Position numbers and translations under genes: made by a program | Shown here: piece by piece, positions 38,304 through 47,818 of the stretch | How the letters are laid out: each line of letters begins with the position of its first letter | Position numbering within the stretch: the stretch's first letter is position 1 | From: Halomonas sp. | GTDB lineage: Bacteria; Pseudomonadota; Gammaproteobacteria; Pseudomonadales; Halomonadaceae | NCBI RefSeq assembly: GCF_029263665.1 | Contig: NZ_JAJUFQ010000005.1 | Span: 1 to 64,000, forward strand | Length of the DNA: 64,000 bases | Direction: 5' to 3' | Notes under the pieces: generated by a model | The model's input: the letters and a program-made list of their open reading frames with translations, nothing else | What the model was told of the DNA's origin: nothing | The model's database searches: none

Positions 38304-38930
38304 TCAGGCCGGCGAATCATACAGCCGCAGGTGCGAGGCAACAGCATCTTCAATCATCTTCAGGATATCGGTATCAAGAGTCTCAAGCCCAAGGCGCCTG
38401 AGCAAGGGCTCTCGGCCAATCAGGAAGAACACCATCTGGCCAATCAATGTGTGAACCTCGATGGTGACGAGCGGGTCATCGGCCTTGCGTTCTGTGAGAG
38501 TGGCAATCAGTGAAGACAGGATTACCTGAACAACACCAAACCCCTGCTGCTGCAGAATATCGAAAGCTTCGCTGGGGTGGACCTGTTCGCGCATGACCAT
38601 CAACAGCCATTGGCGGCACTCCACGTCCGAGGCAAAGGTATAGGCCATGCGCCGCACGATGGTTTCGAGGAGCTTGCGCGCTTCCTTGCGATCAGTGGGT
38701 AGTGCAGGAAGCTGGGAGAGACCCAGACGTTCGCGTATGGCGCCAGCAATATAATGGGCGGCGGCCAGGTAGAGGCCATTCTTGTTCTCGAAGTGATAGG
38801 CGATGGAGCCGATATTGGCCTGGGCTTCATCGGCGAGCATGCGCGTGGTCGTCGCCTTGTAGCCATGCTCACCGAACAGGCGAATGCCAGCCTGGATCAG
38901 GCGCGTACGAGAATTGTCCTCGGTGCTCAT
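38304..38930 (-). CDS. TetR-family regulator, CecR/CerR-like
   Basis: A 208-residue regulator with a clear N-terminal HTH (LIQAGIRLFGEHGYKATTTR, LADEAQANIGSIAYHFENKNGLY). The C-terminal part (WLLMVMREQVHPSEAFDILQ, LIGQMVFFLIGREPLLRRLG) is the DUF1956-type domain found in E. coli CecR (YbiH), which controls efflux genes. It is the last gene of the RND operon, starting 3 bases after the pump gene, so it is likely an autoregulator responding to a pump substrate. Confidence 0.85.
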   Translation of the reverse strand: MSTEDNSRTRLIQAGIRLFGEHGYKATTTRMLADEAQANIGSIAYHFENKNGLYLAAAHYIAGAIRERLGLSQLPALPTDRKEARKLLETIVRRMAYTFASDVECRQWLLMVMREQVHPSEAFDILQQQGFGVVQVILSSLIATLTERKADDPLVTIEVHTLIGQMVFFLIGREPLLRRLGLETLDTDILKMIEDAVASHLRLYDSPA

Positions 38931-38933
38931 GAC

Positions 38934-41900
38934 TCACTCAGTCTCCGTGGTGTAGGCAGACCGCCGGGTATCGATGGAGAAGAACCAGGTATACAGCACG
39001 GGCACTACACCAAGGCTCATGATGGTGCCAGTGCCCAGGCCGAAGGCCATGGCGGCGGCCATGCCATAGAACAGTGGGTCGTGGCCGATGATCAATGGAA
39101 GAAAGCCCAATATGGTGGTGATGGCTGACATCAGGATAGGGCGCAGGCGTCGTGCCGAAGCCTTGATCACTGCTTGGTATTCCGGGGTGCCCGGTGCTGC
39201 CAGGCGCCGCTCGATATCGATGCGATCGATCAGCACAATAGCATTGTTGATAATGATACCGGCCAGGCTATACAACCCCAGCAGGACCATGAAGCCAAAG
39301 TTGGCACGCGTGGCCAGCAGACCCAGGGCGACACCGACGATCACGAGCGGAATGGTGGCCACGATCAGCAGGGGCCGCTTGAACGAATTGAACTGTGCCA
39401 CCAGTAGAATGAAGATCACCCCGAGGCACAATGGAAGGTTGGCCTGCAGTGCAGCCTGACCTTCTGCCGACTCCTTGACCACGCCATCGAACTCGATCCA
39501 GTGCCCTGGAGGAAGGCTGGCCTCCAGCTTGTGCAATGCGGGAGTAACCCGTGGCACCATGTCTTCGGCTGTCAGGTGCTGGTTACGTCCCTCGATGGTG
39601 ATGCTACGTACCAGATCTTCTCGATCGATCCGGTAATAGCCATTGTCGAGGTGCACTTCGGCGACCTGGCTCAGGGGCACACCATCGCCGGGAGGATCCA
39701 GCGGATAGATGGTCAGTGACTTGAGCTGCGTGAGGCTGGTGCGCTGCTCTTCGGCATAACGCATCATTACCGGGATGATGTCATCGCTTTCACGGTAGTG
39801 GCTGAGGTGGTAGCCATCGATCGCTCCCTGCAAGGATTGAGCGATATCTTCCGAGGTGATGCCCGCGTTGCGTGCCCAGGCCTGATTGACCTCGATATTC
39901 AGGGCCGGGATACGAGCTTCCCAACTGTTGCGAATGTCCCGGCTGCCTTCCACACCAGCAAGAATGGTCTCGACCTTCTGAGCGGATTCGAACAGCACCT
40001 CGCGATCCGGCCCCTTGACCTGGACCTGCAGCAAGGTGCTGTCCGAAGGGCCCAGGAACATGCGGGTGACCTGCGCAGAAATATCAGGTTGTCGAACGGC
40101 GAAATAGTGGCGGGTGGCTTGAATCACTGCATCGACCTGTTGAGGGTTGGCCACATTAAGGACCATGAAGCCCTTGTTGGGAGCTGGGTCGATGGGGGAC
40201 AGCGACAGTACGAAACGTGGCCCCCCAAAACCTGAGTAGGCGGCAATGCTGGTGATGTCGTCCTTCAGGGCGGGGGCTTCGAGCAGCGCCTTGCTCAATG
40301 TGCTCATGCGCCGGTCGGTGGCATTTTCGGCGCTATCCGATGGGAAATCGATCGTCACCAAGACCTGGCTGCGGTCCGAATCGGGGAAGAACTTCTGTGG
40401 CACGAGTTGCATCATGGCGATGCCTGCCACCAGGGCGAGGGCAGTGATGATGAGGAACCACGATCGGTGATGCAACAGATGACCGAGCAGACTGGCGTAG
40501 CGCAGTGACATCCAGCGGAACAGGCGATCAGAAAGGTTGTTGAGGGTGCTTTCCTGCACTACCTGCTCATCTGATGCTGATGGAGCCTTGAGAAAACGAT
40601 GGCATAGCGAGGGTGTCACGGTCAGTGACAGGAACCAGGAGCTCAGTAGGGTAATGGCGATGACGATCGAGATTGAGCGGGTATATTCACCGGCCACGTG
40701 TTCCGCCAGCATCAATGGCAGGAACACCAGAATGGTGGTCAAGGTCGAGGACAGCAGCGGTACGGCCAGCTCGCCGCCGGATTCCTTGAGCGCCTGATCT
40801 CGGTGCACGCCGGCTTCCAGACGGGTCTTGAAGTCCTCGGCAATGACGATGGCATTGTCCACCAGCAGGCCCAGGGCGATGACCAGTGTGGCCAGGCTGG
40901 CACGCTGCAGGGTCATCTCGCTCAAGCCCATGATGGCCAAGGTGACCAGCATGACGGCAGGGATGATCGAACCAACGATCAGACCAGTGCGCACTCCCAG
41001 GAACAGGACGACGACGGCTAATACAACGATCAGTGTTTGAATGACGCTTGAGGTGACACCATAGATGGCATTGGCCACCTGTTCGGGCTGGAACGTCATG
41101 ATGTCGAGCTGGTAGCCCGCTGGCAGGCTGGCGCGGAGTTGGTCCAGGCGATCTGAGACCGCGCTTCCATAATCGAGTGCGCTTTCCCCTTCGAGCATGG
41201 AAATGGCGATGACAATCGATGGCTTGCCATTGAAATAGGCAGTGCGACTGGCCGGGTCCTGATAGCCGCGACGGATCTCTCCCAGGTCGCGCAAGCGCAG
41301 GGTTTCGCCGCTGGATAGACGTATCTCGGCGTTGGCCAGTTCATCGAGGTCCTTGAATTCGCCACTGACTTCCAGCGCCAGGCGTTGCTCTCCTGCATCC
41401 AGCACGCCACCGGGAGGGTAGATGTTGCGTTTCTGGAGTTGGGTCGCAAGATCGGCGGGAGATAACCCCAGTCTGGCCATTTGCGCTTCGGCGATATCGA
41501 TGAATATGCGTTGTTCCTGGATGCCTAGCAGCTCGACCTTCTTGGTGCCGGGAATGCCGTATAGCGCACTACGAATGTGTTCGGCAATCTGCTTTTGTTC
41601 GCTTTGTGGAAAGTCGTTGGCGCTAAGTGCTGCGGTGACCACCGCGACATCGCCAAAGTCATCGTTGATGACAGGAGAATGAGTGCCTTCAGGCAGCTTG
41701 GCCTGAGCTTCCTCGACCTTCTTGCGTAGTTCGTCCCAGATCTGATCGAGATCGAAGTAACGATCCTGGATCTCTACATGCAGAATCGAACGGCCACGCA
41801 TGGAAGTGGATTTGATGCGCTCGACCTCACCGATCGTACGAATGCTTTCTTCCAGAGGCTTGGTGATGTTCTCTTCCACCTGTTCCGCCGGCAGGCCAGG

Positions 41901-42053
41901 AAATTCGGTTGTCACCAGTGCCTCACGGATGGTGATGGCAGGGTCTTCGCTGGTCGGCATGCTGAAGTAACTGATCACGCCATAGAGCATGGCGACGATA
42001 GTGGCCAGATAGACAACGGGGCGACGTTGATAGGCGAGTTGGCTCAGGTTCAT
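38934..42053 (-). CDS. RND-family efflux pump, inner membrane subunit
   Basis: A 1039-residue AcrB/MexB-superfamily proton-driven exporter of the HAE type. It shows the N-terminal membrane helix with MPTSEDPAITIREALV, a large periplasmic loop, helices 2-6 including the proton-relay Asp in ALGLLVDNAIVIAED, a second periplasmic loop, and the C-terminal helices with IIINNAIVLIDRID. The pump is encoded between its membrane fusion lipoprotein and its regulator, with 7 and 3 bases between genes. No outer membrane factor is present, so a shared TolC-type channel is expected. The substrate is unknown. Confidence 0.93.
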   Translation of the reverse strand: MNLSQLAYQRRPVVYLATIVAMLYGVISYFSMPTSEDPAITIREALVTTEFPGLPAEQVEENITKPLEESIRTIGEVERIKSTSMRGRSILHVEIQDRYFDLDQIWDELRKKVEEAQAKLPEGTHSPVINDDFGDVAVVTAALSANDFPQSEQKQIAEHIRSALYGIPGTKKVELLGIQEQRIFIDIAEAQMARLGLSPADLATQLQKRNIYPPGGVLDAGEQRLALEVSGEFKDLDELANAEIRLSSGETLRLRDLGEIRRGYQDPASRTAYFNGKPSIVIAISMLEGESALDYGSAVSDRLDQLRASLPAGYQLDIMTFQPEQVANAIYGVTSSVIQTLIVVLAVVVLFLGVRTGLIVGSIIPAVMLVTLAIMGLSEMTLQRASLATLVIALGLLVDNAIVIAEDFKTRLEAGVHRDQALKESGGELAVPLLSSTLTTILVFLPLMLAEHVAGEYTRSISIVIAITLLSSWFLSLTVTPSLCHRFLKAPSASDEQVVQESTLNNLSDRLFRWMSLRYASLLGHLLHHRSWFLIITALALVAGIAMMQLVPQKFFPDSDRSQVLVTIDFPSDSAENATDRRMSTLSKALLEAPALKDDITSIAAYSGFGGPRFVLSLSPIDPAPNKGFMVLNVANPQQVDAVIQATRHYFAVRQPDISAQVTRMFLGPSDSTLLQVQVKGPDREVLFESAQKVETILAGVEGSRDIRNSWEARIPALNIEVNQAWARNAGITSEDIAQSLQGAIDGYHLSHYRESDDIIPVMMRYAEEQRTSLTQLKSLTIYPLDPPGDGVPLSQVAEVHLDNGYYRIDREDLVRSITIEGRNQHLTAEDMVPRVTPALHKLEASLPPGHWIEFDGVVKESAEGQAALQANLPLCLGVIFILLVAQFNSFKRPLLIVATIPLVIVGVALGLLATRANFGFMVLLGLYSLAGIIINNAIVLIDRIDIERRLAAPGTPEYQAVIKASARRLRPILMSAITTILGFLPLIIGHDPLFYGMAAAMAFGLGTGTIMSLGVVPVLYTWFFSIDTRRSAYTTETE

Positions 42054-42060
42054 GATGGCC

Positions 42061-43176
42061 TCAGTTGTAGCGTTCCGGGCCCTCTCCCAGCAGGCTCACT
42101 GCCTGGCCGGGACGGACGAACTCAGTGCCTCGGGCGACGATGCGCTGGCCTGGGGTCAACTCGCCGCGCACCTTGGCACGCGCATCGTTGATGTCGACGA
42201 CCTCCACGGCCACTCGCTGCAGCTGCCCCTGTTCATCAATTCGCAGAACATAGGCGCTGCGATCACTGGCGTAAGCCAGGGCAGTGAGTGGGATAGGAAA
42301 GCCCTGGGTATCGTCTCCGGCTGGCATATTGAGCAGGATTTCGATTCGAGCGGTCATTCCCGAACGGAGGCCCTCGATAGGTGATTCCAGCTTGAGCAGC
42401 AGCGGATAATCGTTGGAGGAGAGGGGCTGAGTGCCCAAGTGTGTCAGTGTGGCGGAGCTTGCAGCTCCACCCAGAGCGGGAATGCTGACCTGATGGTGAG
42501 AACCGATCACCAGCGTCTTGACCAATGCTTCCGGTACGCTGGCCTCTACCTCGAATCCTTCGCGATCAGAAATGGTCTGGAGGATAGGCTGGCCAGCACT
42601 GACCTGTTCCGATGGTTCGGCCTGGCGTTGAGTGATAGAGCCATCGAAAGGCGCAATCAGCGAGGTCTGTTTCAGATCACGTTGTGCCAGGTGACTGGCC
42701 GCAATGCTGGCCGCATGACGTGACTCGGCGCTATCCAGAGCGGCTCTGGCGGCATCGAGACCTGTCGCGCTGACATAACCCTTCTGTGCCAGTTGCGATT
42801 GGCGTTGGTAATCCTGGCGCTTCTCGGTCAGCACAGCGGCAGCTTCCCGGAGCTCTGCCTGGCGTTGCTGGGCTACCAATTGATAACGTTCATCGTCGAG
42901 GGTGGCGAGGACATCGCCGGCTGCAAACTTGTCGCCGGCTTTTACGCTCAGTTGTGCGATTTCGCCTGGAATCTCGAAGCCTAGCGTCGTGTTCTCGGCT
43001 GCCTTGATGCGGCCCGAGAGATGAGTCGTGGTGTCACCATTACCCGCCTGGATCTGATAGCTGGCCACTATCGTTGGCGTTTCCTGTTGCGGTGAAGTGT
43101 CTGGCGAGCACCCACCCAACAGCAGCAAGAAACCAGTCATCAGTATCCGGACCGAAGAGCGGTCAACGACAGACAT
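42061..43176 (-). CDS. RND periplasmic adaptor lipoprotein
   Basis: A 371-residue membrane fusion protein with a lipoprotein signal (LMTGFLLLLGGC, Cys at the lipobox). Domains follow in order: first lipoyl half (LGFEIPGEIAQLSVKAGDKF), a coiled-coil hairpin rich in Gln, Arg and Ala (residues ~95-160), second lipoyl half (TSLIAPFDGSITQRQAEPSEQV) and the beta-barrel and membrane-proximal domains. I start at ATG 43176 with GAGG upstream; a frame from 43203 is open but places extra residues before the signal. It is the first gene of the efflux operon. Confidence 0.88.
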   Translation of the reverse strand: MSVVDRSSVRILMTGFLLLLGGCSPDTSPQQETPTIVASYQIQAGNGDTTTHLSGRIKAAENTTLGFEIPGEIAQLSVKAGDKFAAGDVLATLDDERYQLVAQQRQAELREAAAVLTEKRQDYQRQSQLAQKGYVSATGLDAARAALDSAESRHAASIAASHLAQRDLKQTSLIAPFDGSITQRQAEPSEQVSAGQPILQTISDREGFEVEASVPEALVKTLVIGSHHQVSIPALGGAASSATLTHLGTQPLSSNDYPLLLKLESPIEGLRSGMTARIEILLNMPAGDDTQGFPIPLTALAYASDRSAYVLRIDEQGQLQRVAVEVVDINDARAKVRGELTPGQRIVARGTEFVRPGQAVSLLGEGPERYN

Positions 43177-43230
43177 GAGAGATATCCTCGTGGGAGTCGG
43201 CAAGAAGTATTCTGTGCTGAAAGAAGCGTA

Positions 43231-43268
43231 TTAATCATTTGATTAAATCGCAACGATTAAACCGCAAC
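43231..43268. promoter_or_regulatory. palindrome and direct repeats ahead of the RND operon
   Basis: TTAATCA, TT, TGATTAA (43231-43246) is a perfect inverted repeat. It is followed by a 14-base direct repeat, GATTAAATCGCAAC and GATTAAACCGCAAC (43241-43268). Position 55-90 bases before the adaptor start suggests the promoter and the binding site of the CecR-like regulator. Confidence 0.5.
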
Positions 43269-43432
43269 GACAAGTCCATCATTGACTAAGTCGATACTGA
43301 TCTAGACCCGTAATCTGCGCTAGACAGTTGCTGGACGCGATGACGGCTTATTTCTTCAGCTGGCAGCGGACCATTTCCTTGGTGTGCCACCGTGAAGGCT
43401 TCCTTTAGCCCAAGGGAAGAGGTAAAGAAGAA
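43269..43432. other. intergenic between RND promoter and terminator, nothing seen
   Basis: No gene or convincing signal. Transcripts from both flanking minus-strand units are separated here by the hairpin at 43433-43463. Confidence 0.4.
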
Positions 43433-43463
43433 ACCGCCGCTCGTCATGGGGGCGAGCGGCGGT
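43433..43463 (-). terminator. intrinsic terminator of the small periplasmic protein gene
   Basis: On the minus strand ACCGCCGCTCG pairs perfectly with CGAGCGGCGGT (11 bp) and is followed by TTCTTCTTTACC. It lies 51 bases past the stop codon of the gene at 43514-43765. Confidence 0.75.
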
Positions 43464-43513
43464 ATGGTATGTGGCTCGTCGTTGGAATGGCGAGCTGTGT
43501 GTGTCACCGAGTT

Positions 43514-43765
43514 TCAGATGCCGAGCAGTTCCTTGGCCTGTTCCAGCGCGGCCACGGAGGCATCATGGTTGCCTGCTGTGTGGGCTTCTTCACCTTGTGC
43601 GCGAAGCTCCTTCACTTCTTCAAGAGTGCTCTCATCAAGCTGGGAAACCGTGGTCTCATCCTGCAGGGCGTCATCAATTTCGCTCATCAACGATGGGCAC
43701 ATATGGGCCCATGCAGTAGAGGCAAACAGCATAAGTACCAGAGTGGCGAGCAATTTCCTGATCAT
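43514..43765 (-). CDS. small periplasmic protein of unknown function
   Basis: An 83-residue exported protein. The signal peptide MIRKLLATLVLMLFASTAWA is followed by HMCPSLMSEIDDALQ and two helices rich in Glu, Gln and Leu (LDESTLEEVKELRAQGEEAH). ATG 43765 has a strong GGAGGAG; the frame open to 43783 would cover it. One conserved-looking Cys follows the cleavage site by two residues, but no lipobox is evident. I do not know its function. Confidence 0.78.
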   Translation of the reverse strand: MIRKLLATLVLMLFASTAWAHMCPSLMSEIDDALQDETTVSQLDESTLEEVKELRAQGEEAHTAGNHDASVAALEQAKELLGI

Positions 43766-44467
43766 TTCGACTCCTCCCAACAACGGTGGTAGGAAATGAA
43801 AGCATGCCGCCCAACGGGCAGCATGGCGCTTGTCCGAGCTTATGTCAGTGTAGTTTCCCTGGCACTTTTTGCTGCCTGCAGATCATGACAGCCTGAACGC
43901 AACGGTGTTGTCATGCATAAGGGCATGGTGGGTGCACTACACCCGCTGGTCGAATCGCATTGCCCCGTTCTCAACAAACATGTCTGCATCGATTCCAGTC
44001 ATGTGTCCAGTCAGGGTGACTCGACTGAAGATGGCTCGGGTTCGAGGTGATGTCTTCATCGCGAGCATTGATCTAGAGCAGGGTGGCTGCTGGATGCAGT
44101 CTTTTATATATCTTGCCGATATAAATAAGCGTGCGTTTCTTTGTTGTCCAATTGTGAGTATTTCCTCTGTCTCATAAGAGGGAGTGGAAAGCATGAGCAT
44201 CGGTTTTAAGGCCCGCGTGAACCGGAACAGTTGGAAATGGGGGATAAGATAGAGCAGTGCTGATGGGCCACATTCAATATTTCTCTTCATTTGTAAACCC
44301 TCTCTTAAGAGGGTGTTTACGTGCCAGGAAACTGACGCCTAGATTGAGTTAGATTGAACAAAAAATTGTCAGGTATGACGATTTTTCAGTTCAAGAAGTT
44401 GTGAGCGGGTATCAAGGGTTCGCATATTGTCGAACGCAGCTTTCGGGGCGTGAATGTGAAGCTTTCT
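43766..44467. other. 700-bp region without a supported gene
   Basis: Frames on both strands here lack ribosome binding sites and family features. CCCTCT and AGAGGG (44298-44313) form a hairpin flanked by GTAAA and TTTAC, perhaps a terminator or leader structure ahead of the outer membrane protein gene. Confidence 0.45.
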
Positions 44468-45472
44468 ATGAATGGAAAGATGAGAGAAATCAATCTGCCG
44501 GCATTTCTTGCCTTGACGGTTGCCTGTTTGTCTTCAGAGCCACTGCTGGCGCAAACAACCGACAAGGTAGAGCCAGCAGGCACGCCAGATAAAACCGCCT
44601 CTTCAGGCCCAAGCGCGGCCGAGTTGGAGAAGCTGGCTAAAATGTCGGCCAACCCGCTGGGTGCTGCATGGATGTTGTGGTTGCAAAATGATTATACCCA
44701 TTTTGATGGCGATAATGATGCATTGAGCAGCAGTGGTGAATGGGCCAACACAACGACCTTCCAGCCGGTGATGTCTTTTCCGTTCCATGTCGGTGATGAT
44801 GAATGGAACTTCATCATGCGTCCGGTCATTCAATATCAATCTTCACCGTATGAAGAGAGCTTCGGTCACGCGCTGAATGGCCATCCGGAGGATATTCCTG
44901 CATCCGACCTGGCCAATAGCAACTACCCGTTCAGCGGCCGTACCAGTGGCTTTGGCGATACTGCCTTGCTGACACTTGTTGGTCCCGCACGTGATGATGG
45001 ATTTATCTGGGGGGTAGGTGCATCGCAGATATTTCCGACGGCAGAGGATGATGTGCTTGGCCAGGGCAAGTATCAGGCGGGCCCTGCCTTCCTGGTGGCA
45101 TCATTGGCGCCCAACCCTGGTGGCTGGAACATAGGTGCATTGGGTCAGCATTGGTGGTCCTATGCCGGTGATGATGATCGCGAGGATACCAATCAGACCA
45201 ATATTCAATACTTCCTGAATTATCGCCTGAGTGGTAAGGAGCTGATTGGCATGGCTCCGAACATCAAGATCAACTGGGAGGCGGATAGTGGCGAGAAGGT
45301 AAACCTGCCGATTGGTCTGGGCTACTCGGACGTCACCAAGTTTGGGTCAATGCCCGTTCGCTGGGGCGTGGAGCTTCAATATAGCGCGATCAAAGGTGAT
45401 GAATTTGATGCAGACTTCAACCTGCGCTTCCTGTTCATTCCCATTATCAAGAACCCGTTTGCCAGTTATTGA
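44468..45472 (+). CDS. outer membrane beta-barrel protein (MetA-pathway/transporter-like)
   Basis: A ~334-residue exported protein. A hydrophobic signal (INLPAFLALTVACLSSEPLLAQ) leads into a Ser/Thr/Pro-rich linker, then GAAWMLWLQNDYTHFDGDND and repeated amphipathic strands (FNFIMRPVIQY-like, SGRTSGFGDTALLTLVGPA). The protein ends in NPFASY. The pattern fits the family of putative barrel proteins related to the phenol MetA-degradation group, where the function is usually unknown. The start is uncertain: GTG 44450, ATG 44468 and ATG 44480 are all in frame and none has a strong ribosome binding site. Confidence 0.72.
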   Translation: MNGKMREINLPAFLALTVACLSSEPLLAQTTDKVEPAGTPDKTASSGPSAAELEKLAKMSANPLGAAWMLWLQNDYTHFDGDNDALSSSGEWANTTTFQPVMSFPFHVGDDEWNFIMRPVIQYQSSPYEESFGHALNGHPEDIPASDLANSNYPFSGRTSGFGDTALLTLVGPARDDGFIWGVGASQIFPTAEDDVLGQGKYQAGPAFLVASLAPNPGGWNIGALGQHWWSYAGDDDREDTNQTNIQYFLNYRLSGKELIGMAPNIKINWEADSGEKVNLPIGLGYSDVTKFGSMPVRWGVELQYSAIKGDEFDADFNLRFLFIPIIKNPFASY

Positions 45473-45647
45473 TAACGTTCTGAACCTGGCCTCCTGGAAT
45501 GGCGTATTTGTACCTCACCAGGAGGCGATCTTTCCCCTTTCTGGCTATTCGCATTTGCAAGCCATAGGATTCTTTTGAAGTGTCGACTATCCAAAGGGCA
45601 TGCCTCTGCGGTTAATCGAAATGGAATGTGAGACATGCTTGCGACAT

Positions 45648-45680
45648 AGCTGCCAGAGGAAGGCTCTGGCAGCTTTCTTA
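45648..45680 (+). terminator. terminator after the outer membrane protein gene
   Basis: AGCTGCCAGAG (45648-45658) pairs perfectly with CTCTGGCAGCT (45664-45674) around a 5-nt loop and is followed by TTCTTAT. It lies between convergent genes. Confidence 0.7.
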
Positions 45681-45696
45681 TGTCAGCGTTCTTGTA

Positions 45697-47511
45697 TCAA
45701 CGTTCTTGCATCAACGATGTCTCGGTTACCACTTGTTCGTCAGCTTCGAACAATTCCTCCAGCTCCTTGGCCGTCTGTTGTATGGTGCGGATTTGCTTGG
45801 TCTCGTCGCTGGAAACCTCCATCTGCCGCTTCAATGTCATCTCATCATGGTGGCGGAAAATATCTACTGTATGCTGAGCTCGATCACGGGGTATGTCGAG
45901 GGAAACGAGCACTTCCCGCGTCAGCTCCAGGCTGGCCGGCAGCAGGTCGCGAATGATGTCATTCACTCCTGCACGCATCAGGCGCTGGGCATGCTGGCGA
46001 TTGCGTGCACGGGCAAACAGACGCAGCTTGGGGAAGCGGCGCTGTACACGCTCGACGATCTGCAGCGAGGTGTCTGGGTCGGTGATTGCGATGACCAGAA
46101 TCTTGGCCTTGTCAGCTCCAGCGGCCTCCAGCAAATCGAGACGGGAAGCATCGCCGAAGTAGATTTCATTGCCGTAGCGGCGCACAAATTCAACATGCTT
46201 GGCGTTGATGTCGAGGATGGTGTAGGGAATCTTCATGCCCTGCAGGGTTCTACCGACGATCTGACCAAAGCGTCCGAAGCCGGCGATGATGACCTTGGGT
46301 GAGGTATCGGAGGGACGGTCGTAGTCAGGGTTCTTTTCTGTGTTTGGCATGAGTAGAGGACGTATCAACCGGGTGTGCAACTGGAAGAGTATTGGTGTCG
46401 CAGCCATGGAAAGTGAAACCACCAGTACCAGGAGACTGACCAGATCGGGAGCCAGCAAGGTAGCAGCACCGGCTGCGGTGAGGAGGACGAAGGCGAACTC
46501 TCCTCCTTGAGATAGCAGGACGCCGAGGTTCAATGCATCACGCCAACTGGTGCCATAGACTCGGCTGGCACTCGCTACGCTTAGCCATTTGAGCGCCAGC
46601 AATGCGGCCGTGAGGCCGAGTACCAGGGCCGGTTGTTCGGCAAGTAGTCCGATCTGGGCCGTCATACCTACGGCCATGAAGAAAAGCCCTAACAGCAAGC
46701 CGCGGAAGGGCTCGATATCGGCTTCAATACTGTGCCGATATTCGGAATCGGCCAGCAGGACGCCGGCAATGAAGGCTCCGAGTGCCATGGAGAGACCTGC
46801 CAGCTCCATCAGCAAGGCTGCGCCGATCACTACCAGAAGGGACGTGCCGGCAAAGACCTGGCGGCTACGGGTAGAAGCTGCGAAGCGAAACATCGGACGC
46901 AACAAGTAGCGTCCACCGATAATCAAGGCTGCAAAGGCACCTACACCAATCAAGGTATCTTTGAGCATGTTTTCCCAGCCCCCCGTGGCTCCTGGACCAC
47001 CAGCCAGCATGGGAATGATGGCGAGAACAGGGATCGCTGCCATGTCCTGGAACAGCAGCAGGGCGAAGCTGAGGCGGCCATGACGGGTGGTCAGTTCTCC
47101 TTGCTCGCTGAGCAACTGGAGAACCAACGGGGTGGAACAAAGACCCAGGCTGAAGCCCACGACCAGGGCGGCGGGCAGGGAGAGCCCAAGCAGCATCGCC
47201 AACGCCGCCAGGACAGCACTGGTGATGGCCATCTGCAGACCACCGAAGCCGAATACTGGTCGACGCATCAGCTTGAGGCGGGATGGCTTGAGCTCCAGGC
47301 CAATGACAAACAACAGGAAGACGATGCCGACTTCAGCGAACTGCAGTACGGCTTCTGCATCGGGGATCAGACCTAGTACAGAGGGGCCAATGGCCACTCC
47401 GGCGAGCAAGTAACCCAGAACCTCGCCGAGACCAAGGCGCTTGGCCAAGGGAACGATGAGAACAGCGGCGGCAAGAAATATCAGGCTGTTGTAGAGCAGA
47501 TCAATGGCCAC
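45697..47511 (-). CDS. KefB/KefC-type monovalent cation:proton antiporter
   Basis: A 604-residue CPA2-family carrier. The N-terminal ~380 residues form about 12-13 membrane segments with LPLAKRLGLGEVLGYLLAG-like opening, GIVFLLFVIGLELKPSRL, ALLLFQDMAAIPVLA and LLSQGGEFAFVLL. The cytoplasmic part is a TrkA-N domain (KVIIAGFGRFGQIVGRTL, then YGNEIYFGDASRLDLLEAAG) and an acidic helical tail. Such proteins exchange K+ or Na+ for protons and some are glutathione-gated; no KefF/KefG ancillary gene is adjacent. GTG 47511 is preferred because GGAG precedes it; ATG 47523 is the alternative. Confidence 0.88.
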   Translation of the reverse strand: MAIDLLYNSLIFLAAAVLIVPLAKRLGLGEVLGYLLAGVAIGPSVLGLIPDAEAVLQFAEVGIVFLLFVIGLELKPSRLKLMRRPVFGFGGLQMAITSAVLAALAMLLGLSLPAALVVGFSLGLCSTPLVLQLLSEQGELTTRHGRLSFALLLFQDMAAIPVLAIIPMLAGGPGATGGWENMLKDTLIGVGAFAALIIGGRYLLRPMFRFAASTRSRQVFAGTSLLVVIGAALLMELAGLSMALGAFIAGVLLADSEYRHSIEADIEPFRGLLLGLFFMAVGMTAQIGLLAEQPALVLGLTAALLALKWLSVASASRVYGTSWRDALNLGVLLSQGGEFAFVLLTAAGAATLLAPDLVSLLVLVVSLSMAATPILFQLHTRLIRPLLMPNTEKNPDYDRPSDTSPKVIIAGFGRFGQIVGRTLQGMKIPYTILDINAKHVEFVRRYGNEIYFGDASRLDLLEAAGADKAKILVIAITDPDTSLQIVERVQRRFPKLRLFARARNRQHAQRLMRAGVNDIIRDLLPASLELTREVLVSLDIPRDRAQHTVDIFRHHDEMTLKRQMEVSSDETKQIRTIQQTAKELEELFEADEQVVTETSLMQER

Positions 47512-47818
47512 AGGGCACTCCATTGCAAGGGGCGGGTGGATGCTCGACAAGGGCCTGGAAGATGACCCTGCTCACATCTCTTCTATCTCGATGATAGCTG
47601 ACGAGACACCTGGAGTATTCCGGTATGTTCCCGTTTTTGTAGGGAAGATGTATGACAGTACTTGTCTACGGATCTACATGAGTCCTTCCTTGTTCCATGC
47701 CTCAGCAGAACCCGCCGTGTGAGGTGCCCCGTTAACATGCATATGTTCAACCTGATTGCGTTTCCCCTGGCCTCTGCTTATCTTCGGTAAGCTGATAACC
47801 ACAAAACAGGAGTCACTA
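47512..47818. other. divergent intergenic region, nothing further seen
   Basis: Lies between the kef-type gene and the M20 peptidase gene. It must carry two promoters, but I see no operator or hairpin I would defend. Confidence 0.4.

Noticed and set aside
43869..44290. Overlapping frames of about 100 codons on both strands before the outer membrane protein gene
   Set aside because: Neither has a ribosome binding site, neighbour coupling or a recognisable domain.
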